From positions 1-47,139 of IMG/VR virus record IMGVR_UViG_3300032893_000088: 47,139 nucleotides of DNA. One strand, given 5' to 3'. Position numbers and translations under genes: made by a program. Positions 7,455 to 13,130 of this stretch are shown here, piece after piece; the first letter of the stretch is position 1, and each line of letters starts with the position of its first letter. Source of the DNA: a virus. The notes under the pieces are model-generated. The model ran no database searches. It saw only the letters and a list, made by a program, of their open reading frames with translations, and was not told where the DNA came from.

Positions 7455-7470
7455 TGGCACGATCCGTGCA
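7455..7470 (+). promoter_or_regulatory. Sigma-54-like promoter element
   Basis: TGGCAC-GATCC-GTGCA matches the -24/-12 consensus TGGCAC-N5-TTGCA at every fixed base but one, and the invariant GG and GC are present. It stands 45 bases before the first early gene. A chance match is possible in this GC-rich sequence. Confidence 0.3.
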
Positions 7471-7515
7471 TAGTCTTTACGTGCGGGCGCGGTGCCCGCG
7501 AGGAGTAAAAGAGCC

Positions 7516-7746
7516 ATGTTGACCAAATCGCTCCACACGATCACGGCCGCGACCAACGTCGCGCGCCACCTGTTGCACTTCCACCCGAGCGCGTACACCA
7601 CGCCCACGGCCGCATGGCAACTTGCCCACGACGCGCTCCACGTGCTTGGGTATATGGTGCCGGTCGCGTCCGCTGAAGGCACCGACGACACTGTGCGCCG
7701 CATCCGTGAGAACTGCGCCAAGCTTCTGGCCGAGGTGCGGTCATGA
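7516..7746 (+). CDS. Hypothetical early protein (76 aa)
   Basis: This is the first early gene. ATG at 7516 follows GCGAGGAG at a good distance. The same leader form, AGGAGTAAA then GAGCCATG, recurs before two later genes. The product is a small helical protein rich in His and Ala with no motif I know. Its stop overlaps the next ATG (ATGA). First-expressed phage genes often act on host functions, but nothing here identifies a target. Confidence 0.7.
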   Translation: MLTKSLHTITAATNVARHLLHFHPSAYTTPTAAWQLAHDALHVLGYMVPVASAEGTDDTVRRIRENCAKLLAEVRS

Positions 7747-8069
7747 CACGCACAGAATTTCAGATCGAGCTCGCCGCGCTGATTGCGGACTTGCAGCCGA
7801 CGATCCGCGACGACTACCGGGCATATGAGGATAGCGACGACGCCGAGCCGAGCATGTTGCTTACCATCGGCGTCGATGGAGACGGCTGGGGGTGGCAGGC
7901 TGGGGACAACTCGTTTACGGGCGGCGCCTACGGCTACCATTCATGGGGAGTCGTCGCGATAGGTCGCGATGATGACGCCACTACACTCGCGGCGGAATTG
8001 CTCGCGGACCTTGAGAGCAGTGCGGACGGTGGGGTGCGCTTTTTCTACGATGACGCCGAGGAGGGTTAG
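7743..8069 (+). CDS. Acidic hypothetical early protein (108 aa)
   Basis: This 108-residue protein is coupled to the gene before by ATGA. A helical start (TRTEFQIELAALIADLQ) is followed by a strongly acidic, Gly/Trp-rich middle (DGDGWGWQAGDNSFTGGAYG) and an acidic end. The acidic, aromatic composition recalls DNA-mimic anti-restriction proteins, but there is no specific family match and I do not assign that role. Confidence 0.75.
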   Translation: MTRTEFQIELAALIADLQPTIRDDYRAYEDSDDAEPSMLLTIGVDGDGWGWQAGDNSFTGGAYGYHSWGVVAIGRDDDATTLAAELLADLESSADGGVRFFYDDAEEG

Positions 8070-8072
8070 ACC

Positions 8073-8288
8073 ATGAGCACCAAAATGCGAGATTGGCGGA
8101 ATGAGCCTGCTTACGTGCAAGCCGCGCAGCGCACCCTAGCGGTGCGAATCCTCACGGCATTCGCGGCGCGGGATGCGGACCCTGAGCATGTCATCATTCA
8201 GTCTGATGCACCCGGCGACGTGCTGTACAACACCGACGCGGACGCGTTGATGTGGCGAGGCTTCACGGGATGGGAGGGTAAGTCGTGA
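8073..8288 (+). CDS. Hypothetical early protein (71 aa)
   Basis: ATG at 8073 follows GAGGAGGG after the previous stop, a good ribosome site. The product is 71 residues with an N-terminal helix and an acidic middle. The TGA overlaps the next GTG (GTGA). No family recognised. Confidence 0.7.
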   Translation: MSTKMRDWRNEPAYVQAAQRTLAVRILTAFAARDADPEHVIIQSDAPGDVLYNTDADALMWRGFTGWEGKS

Positions 8289-8584
8289 ACGCGTACATTT
8301 ACCAAGCCGCGCTACTTTGCGAGCACTGCGCTAATGCGTGGCGCGAGGGCCTTACTGATACCGGCGACTCTGACGACTATCCACAAGGGCCTTACTCCGA
8401 GGGCGGCGGTGAAGCCGACTCGCCACAGCATTGCGATACGTGCGGCTTATTCCTAGAGAATCCGCTCACGGCCGAGGGCGTAGGCTATGTCGAGGAAGCA
8501 ATGCGCGAGGCGCTTAAATCGGGACGCCTACAAAGCGAGGCGCTTATTGAATGGGCGCCATTCTACGGGTTGGACTGCGTATGA
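8285..8584 (+). CDS. Cys-containing hypothetical protein (99 aa)
   Basis: A GTG start at 8285 is coupled to the upstream stop. The 99 residues contain two CxxC pairs, CEHC (about residues 12-15) and CDTC (about 50-53), separated by an acidic Gly-rich loop. This suggests one zinc site in a small domain. The C-terminal half is helical. Function unknown. Confidence 0.75.
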   Translation: MNAYIYQAALLCEHCANAWREGLTDTGDSDDYPQGPYSEGGGEADSPQHCDTCGLFLENPLTAEGVGYVEEAMREALKSGRLQSEALIEWAPFYGLDCV

Positions 8585-8778
8585 TCCTCCTAAACGGCCA
8601 CGCCGAGCCGCGCGTGCGTAACTCGGAAGGTTGCACGGTGCTCCCGTGCGGGTGCGCTCACCTAGAGCGCGAATGGGTGCAGATGTGCGACACGCACGGC
8701 ACCGAGTACCGCGAGCGCCACGCGCTCGCCAAGTTAGAGCATGCGGCGCGCATCGCGACCGCGAACACCGAGGTCTAA
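8581..8778 (+). CDS. Hypothetical Cys/His protein (65 aa)
   Basis: I place the start at ATG 8581, which overlaps the previous stop (ATGA). A start at 8551 in the same frame would overlap more and has no ribosome site. The 65-residue product has Cys and His residues in the pattern CTVLPCGCAH ... MCDTHGTEY, which could bind a metal. It ends in an Ala-rich helix. Confidence 0.7.
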   Translation: MILLNGHAEPRVRNSEGCTVLPCGCAHLEREWVQMCDTHGTEYRERHALAKLEHAARIATANTEV

Positions 8779-8779
8779 C

Positions 8780-8908
8780 ATGCGGCCGTCAGCAGTGCGC
8801 GCGCTCAACCGCGCCATGCGGTGGGCAGGACCATACCTTTTCGGTGGCGCTGTTGCATTGCTCATGGGAGCATTCGCGGGCCGCGTCGTGTTTCTATTCA
8901 CACACTAG
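8780..8908 (+). CDS. Small membrane protein (42 aa)
   Basis: ATG at 8780 lies one base after the previous stop, and TAG 8906-8908 sits in the leader of the next gene. The product has a basic N-terminus (MRPSAVRALNRAMRW) followed by one hydrophobic helix (GGAVALLMGAFAG), so it is probably an inner-membrane protein with its N-terminus in the cytoplasm. Confidence 0.6.
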   Translation: MRPSAVRALNRAMRWAGPYLFGGAVALLMGAFAGRVVFLFTH

Positions 8909-8920
8909 GAGTAAAGAGCC

Positions 8921-9568
8921 ATGAGTGACCCTAATCCCGAGTTTAAGGCCTACGGATCGGCCCGCATGCAGTGGATCGAGGATTGGCGAGAGGAATTTGA
9001 CGACGCCACAGACGCCCACGATGCGACGACGCGCCGCCGCATGATCGATCATACTGGCTGGTATCTCGACAACTCCCAGCATGAGACAACGTGCGGCGTG
9101 GTGCTGCGCATCGCCACGGAATGCACGGGCTGCGGTGGCGCTGGTTTCGTCGGCGAGGATAACGACACGTGCGCAGACTGCGACGGCGAGGGGCGCACGT
9201 TCACCTACGCCGCTGCAGTTAAAGATCCCTACAACACGCACAGTGTGCTCGTGGATCGGGAGCAAGTTTACGATGACATAGACGAGTGTGCGCGTCAGGC
9301 GGACTGCCTGACAGAGCGCTTTGCTGAAGACGCGCGCGAAGATGACGCGAAATTCCAAGCCGAGCAGCAGCTAGAGAGCGCAATTGAGGCAATCGCTTCG
9401 GCGCGCAAAGAGCACAGCAAGCTAATCGGCGCGGTCCTCAAGTTCCGCGACGGCAGCTATGACAATGCGGCATGCACAGCGCAGCGCGCCGGCTTGCGCA
9501 GTGAGGTAGCCGCCCAGGCCAGGCGCATCAAGAAACTGCGCGCCGAGCCGTGGACCGCGGTAGAGTAA
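8921..9568 (+). CDS. Protein with DnaJ-type zinc finger (215 aa)
   Basis: This protein begins at ATG 8921 after AGGAGTAAAGAGCC. Residues about 68-90 contain CTGCGGAGF followed by CADCDGEG. These are two CxxCxGxG-like units separated by about 12 residues, the knuckle found in the DnaJ Cys-rich domain and in many small phage proteins. The rest is acidic, with a coiled-coil-like helix from about residue 140 to 200. The finger probably binds one zinc ion and mediates protein contact. Overall function unknown. Confidence 0.75.
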   Translation: MSDPNPEFKAYGSARMQWIEDWREEFDDATDAHDATTRRRMIDHTGWYLDNSQHETTCGVVLRIATECTGCGGAGFVGEDNDTCADCDGEGRTFTYAAAVKDPYNTHSVLVDREQVYDDIDECARQADCLTERFAEDAREDDAKFQAEQQLESAIEAIASARKEHSKLIGAVLKFRDGSYDNAACTAQRAGLRSEVAAQARRIKKLRAEPWTAVE

Positions 9569-9594
9569 CTAACACCCAACAGGAGCAATGAGCC

Positions 9595-9795
9595 ATGACA
9601 CGCAAAGACTACATTTTGATCGCGGCGGCGCTTAAGGCCGTGACCGAAGTCCCGCTCGGCGGCACTAAAGACTACGCAATCGGGGCGGCTGCTGGCATCG
9701 CCTACGCGACGCGCGAGCTTGCCTCGCGGCTCGGCCGCGACAATCCACGCTTTGACCGCGAGCGGTTTCTCAAGGCCGCGGGGGTGCAATCGTGA
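9595..9795 (+). CDS. Conserved small phage protein (66 aa)
   Basis: The start is ATG 9595 after an AGGAGCAATGAGCC leader. The product opens TRKDYILIAAALKAV and closes DNPRFDRERFLKAAGV, both of which I recall from many small proteins of early regions in phages of proteobacteria. No function is known to me. Its TGA overlaps the next GTG (GTGA). Confidence 0.75.
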   Translation: MTRKDYILIAAALKAVTEVPLGGTKDYAIGAAAGIAYATRELASRLGRDNPRFDRERFLKAAGVQS

Positions 9796-10034
9796 ACTTG
9801 CGCGGCAGACTATTTCCCGGTGAGCACTCAACGCTGCGCCCCTATCAGCGTTACGTGTGGACCGGCGAAAAGCGCGCCGTGCTGCCCGGCGAGTATTACT
9901 TGAGCGGTGCAATTCCAACGGCGTACCGCTCGCCCGGCGGCATGAGTTACCCCCACCACATCATGCGCCCGGCGACCGAGGCAGAAATGCGCTGCCCGTG
10001 CTGCGGGCAGCGAAAACCGATCAATCAGGAGTAA
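9792..10034 (+). CDS. Hypothetical protein with C-terminal zinc knuckle (80 aa)
   Basis: A GTG start at 9792 is coupled to the gene before. The 80 residues are rich in Arg, Tyr and Pro and end with CPCCGQRKPIN, a CxCC knuckle. The stop lies inside the leader of the next gene. Confidence 0.65.
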   Translation: MNLRGRLFPGEHSTLRPYQRYVWTGEKRAVLPGEYYLSGAIPTAYRSPGGMSYPHHIMRPATEAEMRCPCCGQRKPINQE

Positions 10035-10040
10035 GCAACC

Positions 10041-10442
10041 ATGACACGCGAAATTTCCAACATGGATGACGTGATCGACTCGCGCGACGTGATCGCGCGC
10101 ATCGAGGAGTTAGAGGCCGAGCGCGAGACGCTGTGCGATGATGACGCCCAGCCGGGCGCAGTCAGCGAATGGGACGAGTCACCGGAAGCCGAGGAGCTTG
10201 CCGCGCTCAAGGCGCTGCAGTCTGAGGCCGAAGGCTACGCCGACTGGGCGTACGGCGAAACCCTAGTGCGCGATTCCTATTTCGAGGAGTACGCGCAGCA
10301 ATTGGCCGAGGATTGCGGAATGATGCGCGACAGCGACTCGTGGCCGTATACGTGCATCGACTGGGAGCGCGCCGCGCGCGAGCTTCAGCAGGACTACACG
10401 TCCGTAGACTTCGCGGGCGTCACGTACTGGGTGCGCTCGTGA
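10041..10442 (+). CDS. Acidic conserved phage protein (133 aa)
   Basis: This protein starts with ATG 10041 after AGGAGTAAGCAACC. A highly acidic, helical first half (VIARIEELEAERETL, a coiled coil) is followed by YGETLVRDSYFEEYAQ, then CIDWERAARELQQDY and VDFAGVTYW. I recall this order from a widespread family of unknown-function phage proteins with an acidic surface. DNA mimicry, as in anti-restriction proteins, is conceivable but unproven. Confidence 0.75.
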   Translation: MTREISNMDDVIDSRDVIARIEELEAERETLCDDDAQPGAVSEWDESPEAEELAALKALQSEAEGYADWAYGETLVRDSYFEEYAQQLAEDCGMMRDSDSWPYTCIDWERAARELQQDYTSVDFAGVTYWVRS

Positions 10443-10663
10443 GCGCGAAACTTTGGTGCGAGCCGTGCAAGCTTTACCACGAATGGGGCGACCATAGGCG
10501 CACACCCGAGGTGATCTTGCGCGAGCTTCGCCAAGCGCGCGCCCAAGTAATGCGCTACACAAACCCGTCGCGGATGCGCCGCACGTGGGAGTTGCGGCGC
10601 GACGCGCTGGCGCTTGAGTTGGCTCTATCATCCCCGACGCCGTTGCGCGTCGGACCACTGTAG
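10439..10663 (+). CDS. Hypothetical basic protein (74 aa)
   Basis: The GTG at 10439 overlaps the previous stop (GTGA). The product begins SAKLWCEPCKLYHEW, a CxxC plus His that could be half of a zinc site, and continues as a basic Arg-rich helix. Function unknown. Confidence 0.6.
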   Translation: MSAKLWCEPCKLYHEWGDHRRTPEVILRELRQARAQVMRYTNPSRMRRTWELRRDALALELALSSPTPLRVGPL

Positions 10664-10676
10664 GAAGGCGGCATAT

Positions 10677-10871
10677 ATGAAAACCTTTAGCGTTCGCGTG
10701 GTGCGCACAACCACGCAAGTTGATGAGGCCTGGATTGAGGTACGCGCGCCCGATGAGGACTTAGCCTGCGAGCTTGCGCAGGATCTTGCCGAGCGCGGCG
10801 AGGTGGAATGGGTAGAGAGCGGCGAGAATGAGGAGTATTCGGTAAGCGACGCCGAGGAGGTAGGCGAATGA
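10677..10871 (+). CDS. Hypothetical small acidic protein (64 aa)
   Basis: I chose ATG 10677 because AGGAAGG lies 9 bases upstream. The 64-residue product has a beta start (KTFSVRVVRTTTQ), a helix (EDLACELAQDLAE) and an acidic end, a common small phage fold. The stop overlaps the next ATG. Confidence 0.7.
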   Translation: MKTFSVRVVRTTTQVDEAWIEVRAPDEDLACELAQDLAERGEVEWVESGENEEYSVSDAEEVGE

Positions 10872-11023
10872 GCGGTAAATTTCTAGTCTGTGTAGGTGTT
10901 GCGTGCGCCCTGTTGGTGCTCGCTGTCACCTGTCTGCATCTCAGTCACATTAACGCCATGCTGTTGGGCTTTGGGCTAGGCTTTATGGCGAGCCAAGTTG
11001 CCCGGCTGTGGGAAGGCGCATGA
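10868..11023 (+). CDS. Small membrane protein (51 aa)
   Basis: ATG 10868 overlaps the previous TGA (ATGA), and its own TGA overlaps the next ATG. Two hydrophobic segments, about residues 4-22 and 28-42, are separated by a short His-containing turn. It is probably a two-span inner-membrane protein. Confidence 0.6.
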   Translation: MSGKFLVCVGVACALLVLAVTCLHLSHINAMLLGFGLGFMASQVARLWEGA

Positions 11024-11244
11024 GTAAATTCATTCAAGGCGAAGCGCTCAACGTAGATGGCGACCTTGTGCCCGCATGGGGGCTGCTGCATGACGGCGTG
11101 TTCGTCGTGAACGCTCGCGCGTCCGCCTGCTGCCGCTTCCACGAATTCCCCGAGCTTTACGGGCTGACGGAAGCCGAGGCGGACGAGCTAGCGCGGCTCA
11201 ACGCAGGCCGCAACCTGATGGCGTATTGGGACTGGGAGGGTTAG
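11020..11244 (+). CDS. Hypothetical protein (74 aa)
   Basis: ATG 11020 is coupled to the gene before (ATGA). The product has a beta-rich first half with two adjacent Cys, then an acidic helix (LTEAEADELARLNAG) and an aromatic end (YWDWEG). No family recognised. Confidence 0.65.
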   Translation: MSKFIQGEALNVDGDLVPAWGLLHDGVFVVNARASACCRFHEFPELYGLTEAEADELARLNAGRNLMAYWDWEG

Positions 11245-11246
11245 GC

Positions 11247-11360
11247 GTGGAAAAAGTCAGGCTCGATATTTGGCTCGCGTCGTGGCAACCATGGGCTTCG
11301 CAGCCTATCTACATCATGCGCACATCGCGCAAATGGAGTCTAGTTTATGAAACCTACTGA
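11247..11360 (+). CDS. Possible small protein (37 aa)
   Basis: A GTG at 11247 follows GGGAGGG at good spacing. The 37 codons run to TGA 11360, overlapping the next start by 14 bases. The product is Trp-rich (five Trp). It fills an otherwise empty gap of about 100 bases, but no motif supports it. Confidence 0.4.
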   Translation: MEKVRLDIWLASWQPWASQPIYIMRTSRKWSLVYETY

Positions 11361-11652
11361 CGCTGAGATCGTTGATGTTGCACAGTGCGCCTTTTGGGAT
11401 GCTGTCGTGGACATGCTGCCCGAAGTAAAGACCGGCGACTTTCCGCCCGACGCGCAGTTTGCTTTCGATGAGGCATGCCGCAAGGCTGTGACACTATGGC
11501 GGGAGATCAACAAACCGGAGCCCGGCGCGCTGTTATCGCAAACCGTGGCACGCGCGCAGGACTTGCTTGAGCGCTGCCGCGACGGTGAGCCGGTAACGCA
11601 GCGGGATTTTGAGACGGTCATCGACTTCTGCCGCCGAGCGCTCAGGCAATGA
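11347..11652 (+). CDS. Conserved hypothetical phage protein (101 aa)
   Basis: ATG 11347. The 101-residue protein starts KPTDAEIVDVAQCAFWDAV, a pattern I recall in small phage proteins near replication genes. It is all-helical and mildly acidic. Its TGA (11650-11652) overlaps the ATG of the methyltransferase. Function unknown. Confidence 0.7.
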   Translation: MKPTDAEIVDVAQCAFWDAVVDMLPEVKTGDFPPDAQFAFDEACRKAVTLWREINKPEPGALLSQTVARAQDLLERCRDGEPVTQRDFETVIDFCRRALRQ

Positions 11653-12947
11653 CTGCCTACTACAACGAGAATGACCCCAAGGCCGCAGCGTGGCTGCGCG
11701 AACTAATCAAACACGGTCACATCGCACCGGGCGACGTGGACGAGAGGAGTATTGTTGATGTCAGACCAGGAGAGCTCAAAGGCTACACGCAAGCGCACTT
11801 CTTCGCGGGCATCGGCGGGTGGAGCTACGCGCTCCGCCTCGCGGGCTGGCCGGATGATCGACCAGTCTGGACCGGAAGCTGTCCTTGCCAGCCTTTCAGC
11901 GTGGCAGGCAAAGGCCGAGACGTGGACGACGAACGACACCTGTGGCCTGTATGGCGCGCCCTCATCCGCGAGTGCAGCCCGTCAATTATCTTTGGCGAGC
12001 AGGTTAGTTCGCCTGCTGCAATGTGCTGGCTCGCCCTTGTACAAGATGACTTGGAAGGTGCGGCTTACAGCGTCGCGTCGGCCGATCTGTGCGCTGCGGG
12101 CGTCGGTGCCCCGCACATCAGACAGCGGCTCTACTGGGTGGCCGTCTCCAGTAGTGAACGACTCGAAAGGGAGCGACTACACCTACGCGAACGGGAATCA
12201 CAACCGTCCGAGCCTGAAGTTGGGCGGAGCGGCGAAGCTGACAGCGGCGTGGCCCACGCCGACGACGCGCGATCACAAGGATGGAGCGAGCGACGGAACA
12301 GCGCCGATCAACGCTCTGCTTGGGCGCACAGCCTGGTTGGCTGCCGAGATGGGAAGTGGCGGCCAGTTGAACCCGTTGCACAGTCAATGGCTAATGGGAT
12401 ATCCCTGGCACTGGAGTGTCTGCGGAATTGCAGCCATGAGGAAAGGGAAGCGCTGACTGATGCCACAAAGGCCTTTGGATTTACCATCGAAACCGTGCGA
12501 GCGTTGCGGGAAGGAAATGCGCCGACGACGATTTGGCGCGCGTTTGGAGGACGCATCGGTCTTCCGCAAGCGACGCTACTGCTCGCTGTCGTGTGCGAAC
12601 AGGCGTGGGAACTGGGGCCGTTCTTCAACGGCCCGGAGGCGAGCGGCGAGGAAGAATGCGAAGCCCATATGCGAGCGTTGTGGGGCGAGCCCTCGGCGAT
12701 TGCATGTGCACCACAAAGACAGGAATTTTCAGAACAACACGTCAAGCAACTTGGAGACGCTGTGTCCGCGCTGTCACAAAAGAGCGCACGCATAGCTGAG
12801 TTGCTGGAGATGCTCGCGCCGTTCAATGGTTTTCCGCTCGCGCATAAGATTCCCGGCCGCGTGGGACTCCTGCGGGGCTACGGCAATGCAATCGTTCCGC
12901 AAGTCGCCGCGGCGTTCATCGAAGCCGCAACAGGAGTAGAGCCGTGA
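11649..12947 (+). CDS. dcm: DNA (cytosine-5) methyltransferase, with nested genes
   Basis: This 432-residue enzyme would transfer a methyl group from S-adenosylmethionine to cytosine in a short DNA site, probably to protect phage DNA from host restriction. Motif I is AHFFAGIGGW (residues 49-58), motif IV with the catalytic Cys is TGSCPCQPFS (75-84), and motif VI is FGEQV (115-119), a common phage variant of ENV. Motif VIII is RQRLYWVA (158-165) and motif X is LRGYGNAIVPQVAAAF (408-423). Residues 166-390 lie between VIII and X where the target-recognition domain should be, but their composition is odd. Codons 37-382 are overprinted by two genes in another frame (11758-12456 and 12460-12795). 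Start is ATG 11649, coupled to the previous stop. Motif X is preceded by FPLAHKIPGRVG, as normal. Activity is likely but not certain because the recognition domain is unusual. Confidence 0.85.
   Translation: MTAYYNENDPKAAAWLRELIKHGHIAPGDVDERSIVDVRPGELKGYTQAHFFAGIGGWSYALRLAGWPDDRPVWTGSCPCQPFSVAGKGRDVDDERHLWPVWRALIRECSPSIIFGEQVSSPAAMCWLALVQDDLEGAAYSVASADLCAAGVGAPHIRQRLYWVAVSSSERLERERLHLRERESQPSEPEVGRSGEADSGVAHADDARSQGWSERRNSADQRSAWAHSLVGCRDGKWRPVEPVAQSMANGISLALECLRNCSHEEREALTDATKAFGFTIETVRALREGNAPTTIWRAFGGRIGLPQATLLLAVVCEQAWELGPFFNGPEASGEEECEAHMRALWGEPSAIACAPQRQEFSEQHVKQLGDAVSALSQKSARIAELLEMLAPFNGFPLAHKIPGRVGLLRGYGNAIVPQVAAAFIEAATGVEP
11743..11760 (+). promoter_or_regulatory. Internal ribosome-binding site inside the methyltransferase gene
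   Basis: AGAGGAG at 11743-11749 with ATG at 11758-11760 is one of the best Shine-Dalgarno/start pairs in the window. It has no role in the enclosing methyltransferase frame, so it supports independent translation of the nested gene. Confidence 0.65.
11758..12456 (+). CDS. WPTP-type phage protein nested in the methyltransferase gene
   Basis: This 232-residue product lies wholly inside the methyltransferase gene, in a different frame. ATG 11758 is preceded by a near-ideal AGAGGAG (11743-11749) with 8 bases between. It carries signatures I recall in a family of phage proteins found beside C5 methyltransferases: SLASRLVRLLQ, LYKMTWKVRLTASRRPICAL (about residues 95-115), RASVPRTSDSGSTGWPSP, WPTPTTRDHKDGASDGT (about 165-182) and the closing GGQLNPLHSQWLMGYPWHW. 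No catalytic motif is visible and its function is unknown; a partner of the methyltransferase is one possibility. The alternative is that the resemblance reflects frame-shifted reading of a conserved methyltransferase. The separate ribosome site and the intact ending argue for translation. Confidence 0.6.
   Translation: MSDQESSKATRKRTSSRASAGGATRSASRAGRMIDQSGPEAVLASLSAWQAKAETWTTNDTCGLYGAPSSASAARQLSLASRLVRLLQCAGSPLYKMTWKVRLTASRRPICALRASVPRTSDSGSTGWPSPVVNDSKGSDYTYANGNHNRPSLKLGGAAKLTAAWPTPTTRDHKDGASDGTAPINALLGRTAWLAAEMGSGGQLNPLHSQWLMGYPWHWSVCGIAAMRKGKR
12460..12795 (+). CDS. HNH endonuclease nested in the methyltransferase gene
   Basis: This 111-residue protein is in the same frame as the preceding nested gene, separated from it by one codon (TGA-CTG-ATG) and preceded by GAGGAAAGGGAAG. 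It has an N-terminal Cys site (CERCGKEM ... RRYCSLSCANR) and a C-terminal HNH core: CERCGASPRRLHVHHKDRN (about residues 71-89), N near 97 and LCPRCHKRAHA at the end. The paired CxxC units would hold structural zinc while HH, N and H form the nicking site. HNH proteins with this GARLED...RRYC layout are familiar in phages next to methyltransferase genes. It may be a homing-type nuclease or act in packaging or restriction. The enclosing methyltransferase frame stays open through its whole length. Confidence 0.8.
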   Translation: MPQRPLDLPSKPCERCGKEMRRRRFGARLEDASVFRKRRYCSLSCANRRGNWGRSSTARRRAARKNAKPICERCGASPRRLHVHHKDRNFQNNTSSNLETLCPRCHKRAHA

Positions 12948-13069
12948 CGCTCGAAATCGGTATATTTCTGCTGCACCACCCGTTCCTAACGCTCCTCATA
13001 TGGTCGGCCTGCGCGGCCGTTGTGGGCTTCATGGTGGGCTCGATCATCTATTTCGGCATGGGGGATTGA
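12944..13069 (+). CDS. Small membrane protein (41 aa)
   Basis: The GTG at 12944 overlaps the methyltransferase stop (GTGA). Two hydrophobic segments cover nearly all 41 residues (about 4-20 and 22-38). Function unknown. Confidence 0.6.
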   Translation: MTLEIGIFLLHHPFLTLLIWSACAAVVGFMVGSIIYFGMGD

Positions 13070-13130
13070 CAGCCGGCCTCGCGCTGGCTCAACATCCCAC
13101 TCTCTCACCTCACCAACACGGAATCCATGA

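Larger units (their letters stand above)
6700..7500. other. Divergent control region without a credible gene
   Basis: This is the largest gap between genes, about 890 bases between the divergent starts at 6620 and 7516. It has a very GC-rich part (about 6840-7058, runs of GCGCG) and a strikingly AT-rich part (about 7059-7380). The AT-rich part holds two short palindromes, four CTATCA-type repeats, poly-purine runs and several promoter-like elements. It is where transcription direction switches. It is the best candidate for an early control region and possibly the replication origin. Short open frames here have no supporting features. Confidence 0.7.
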
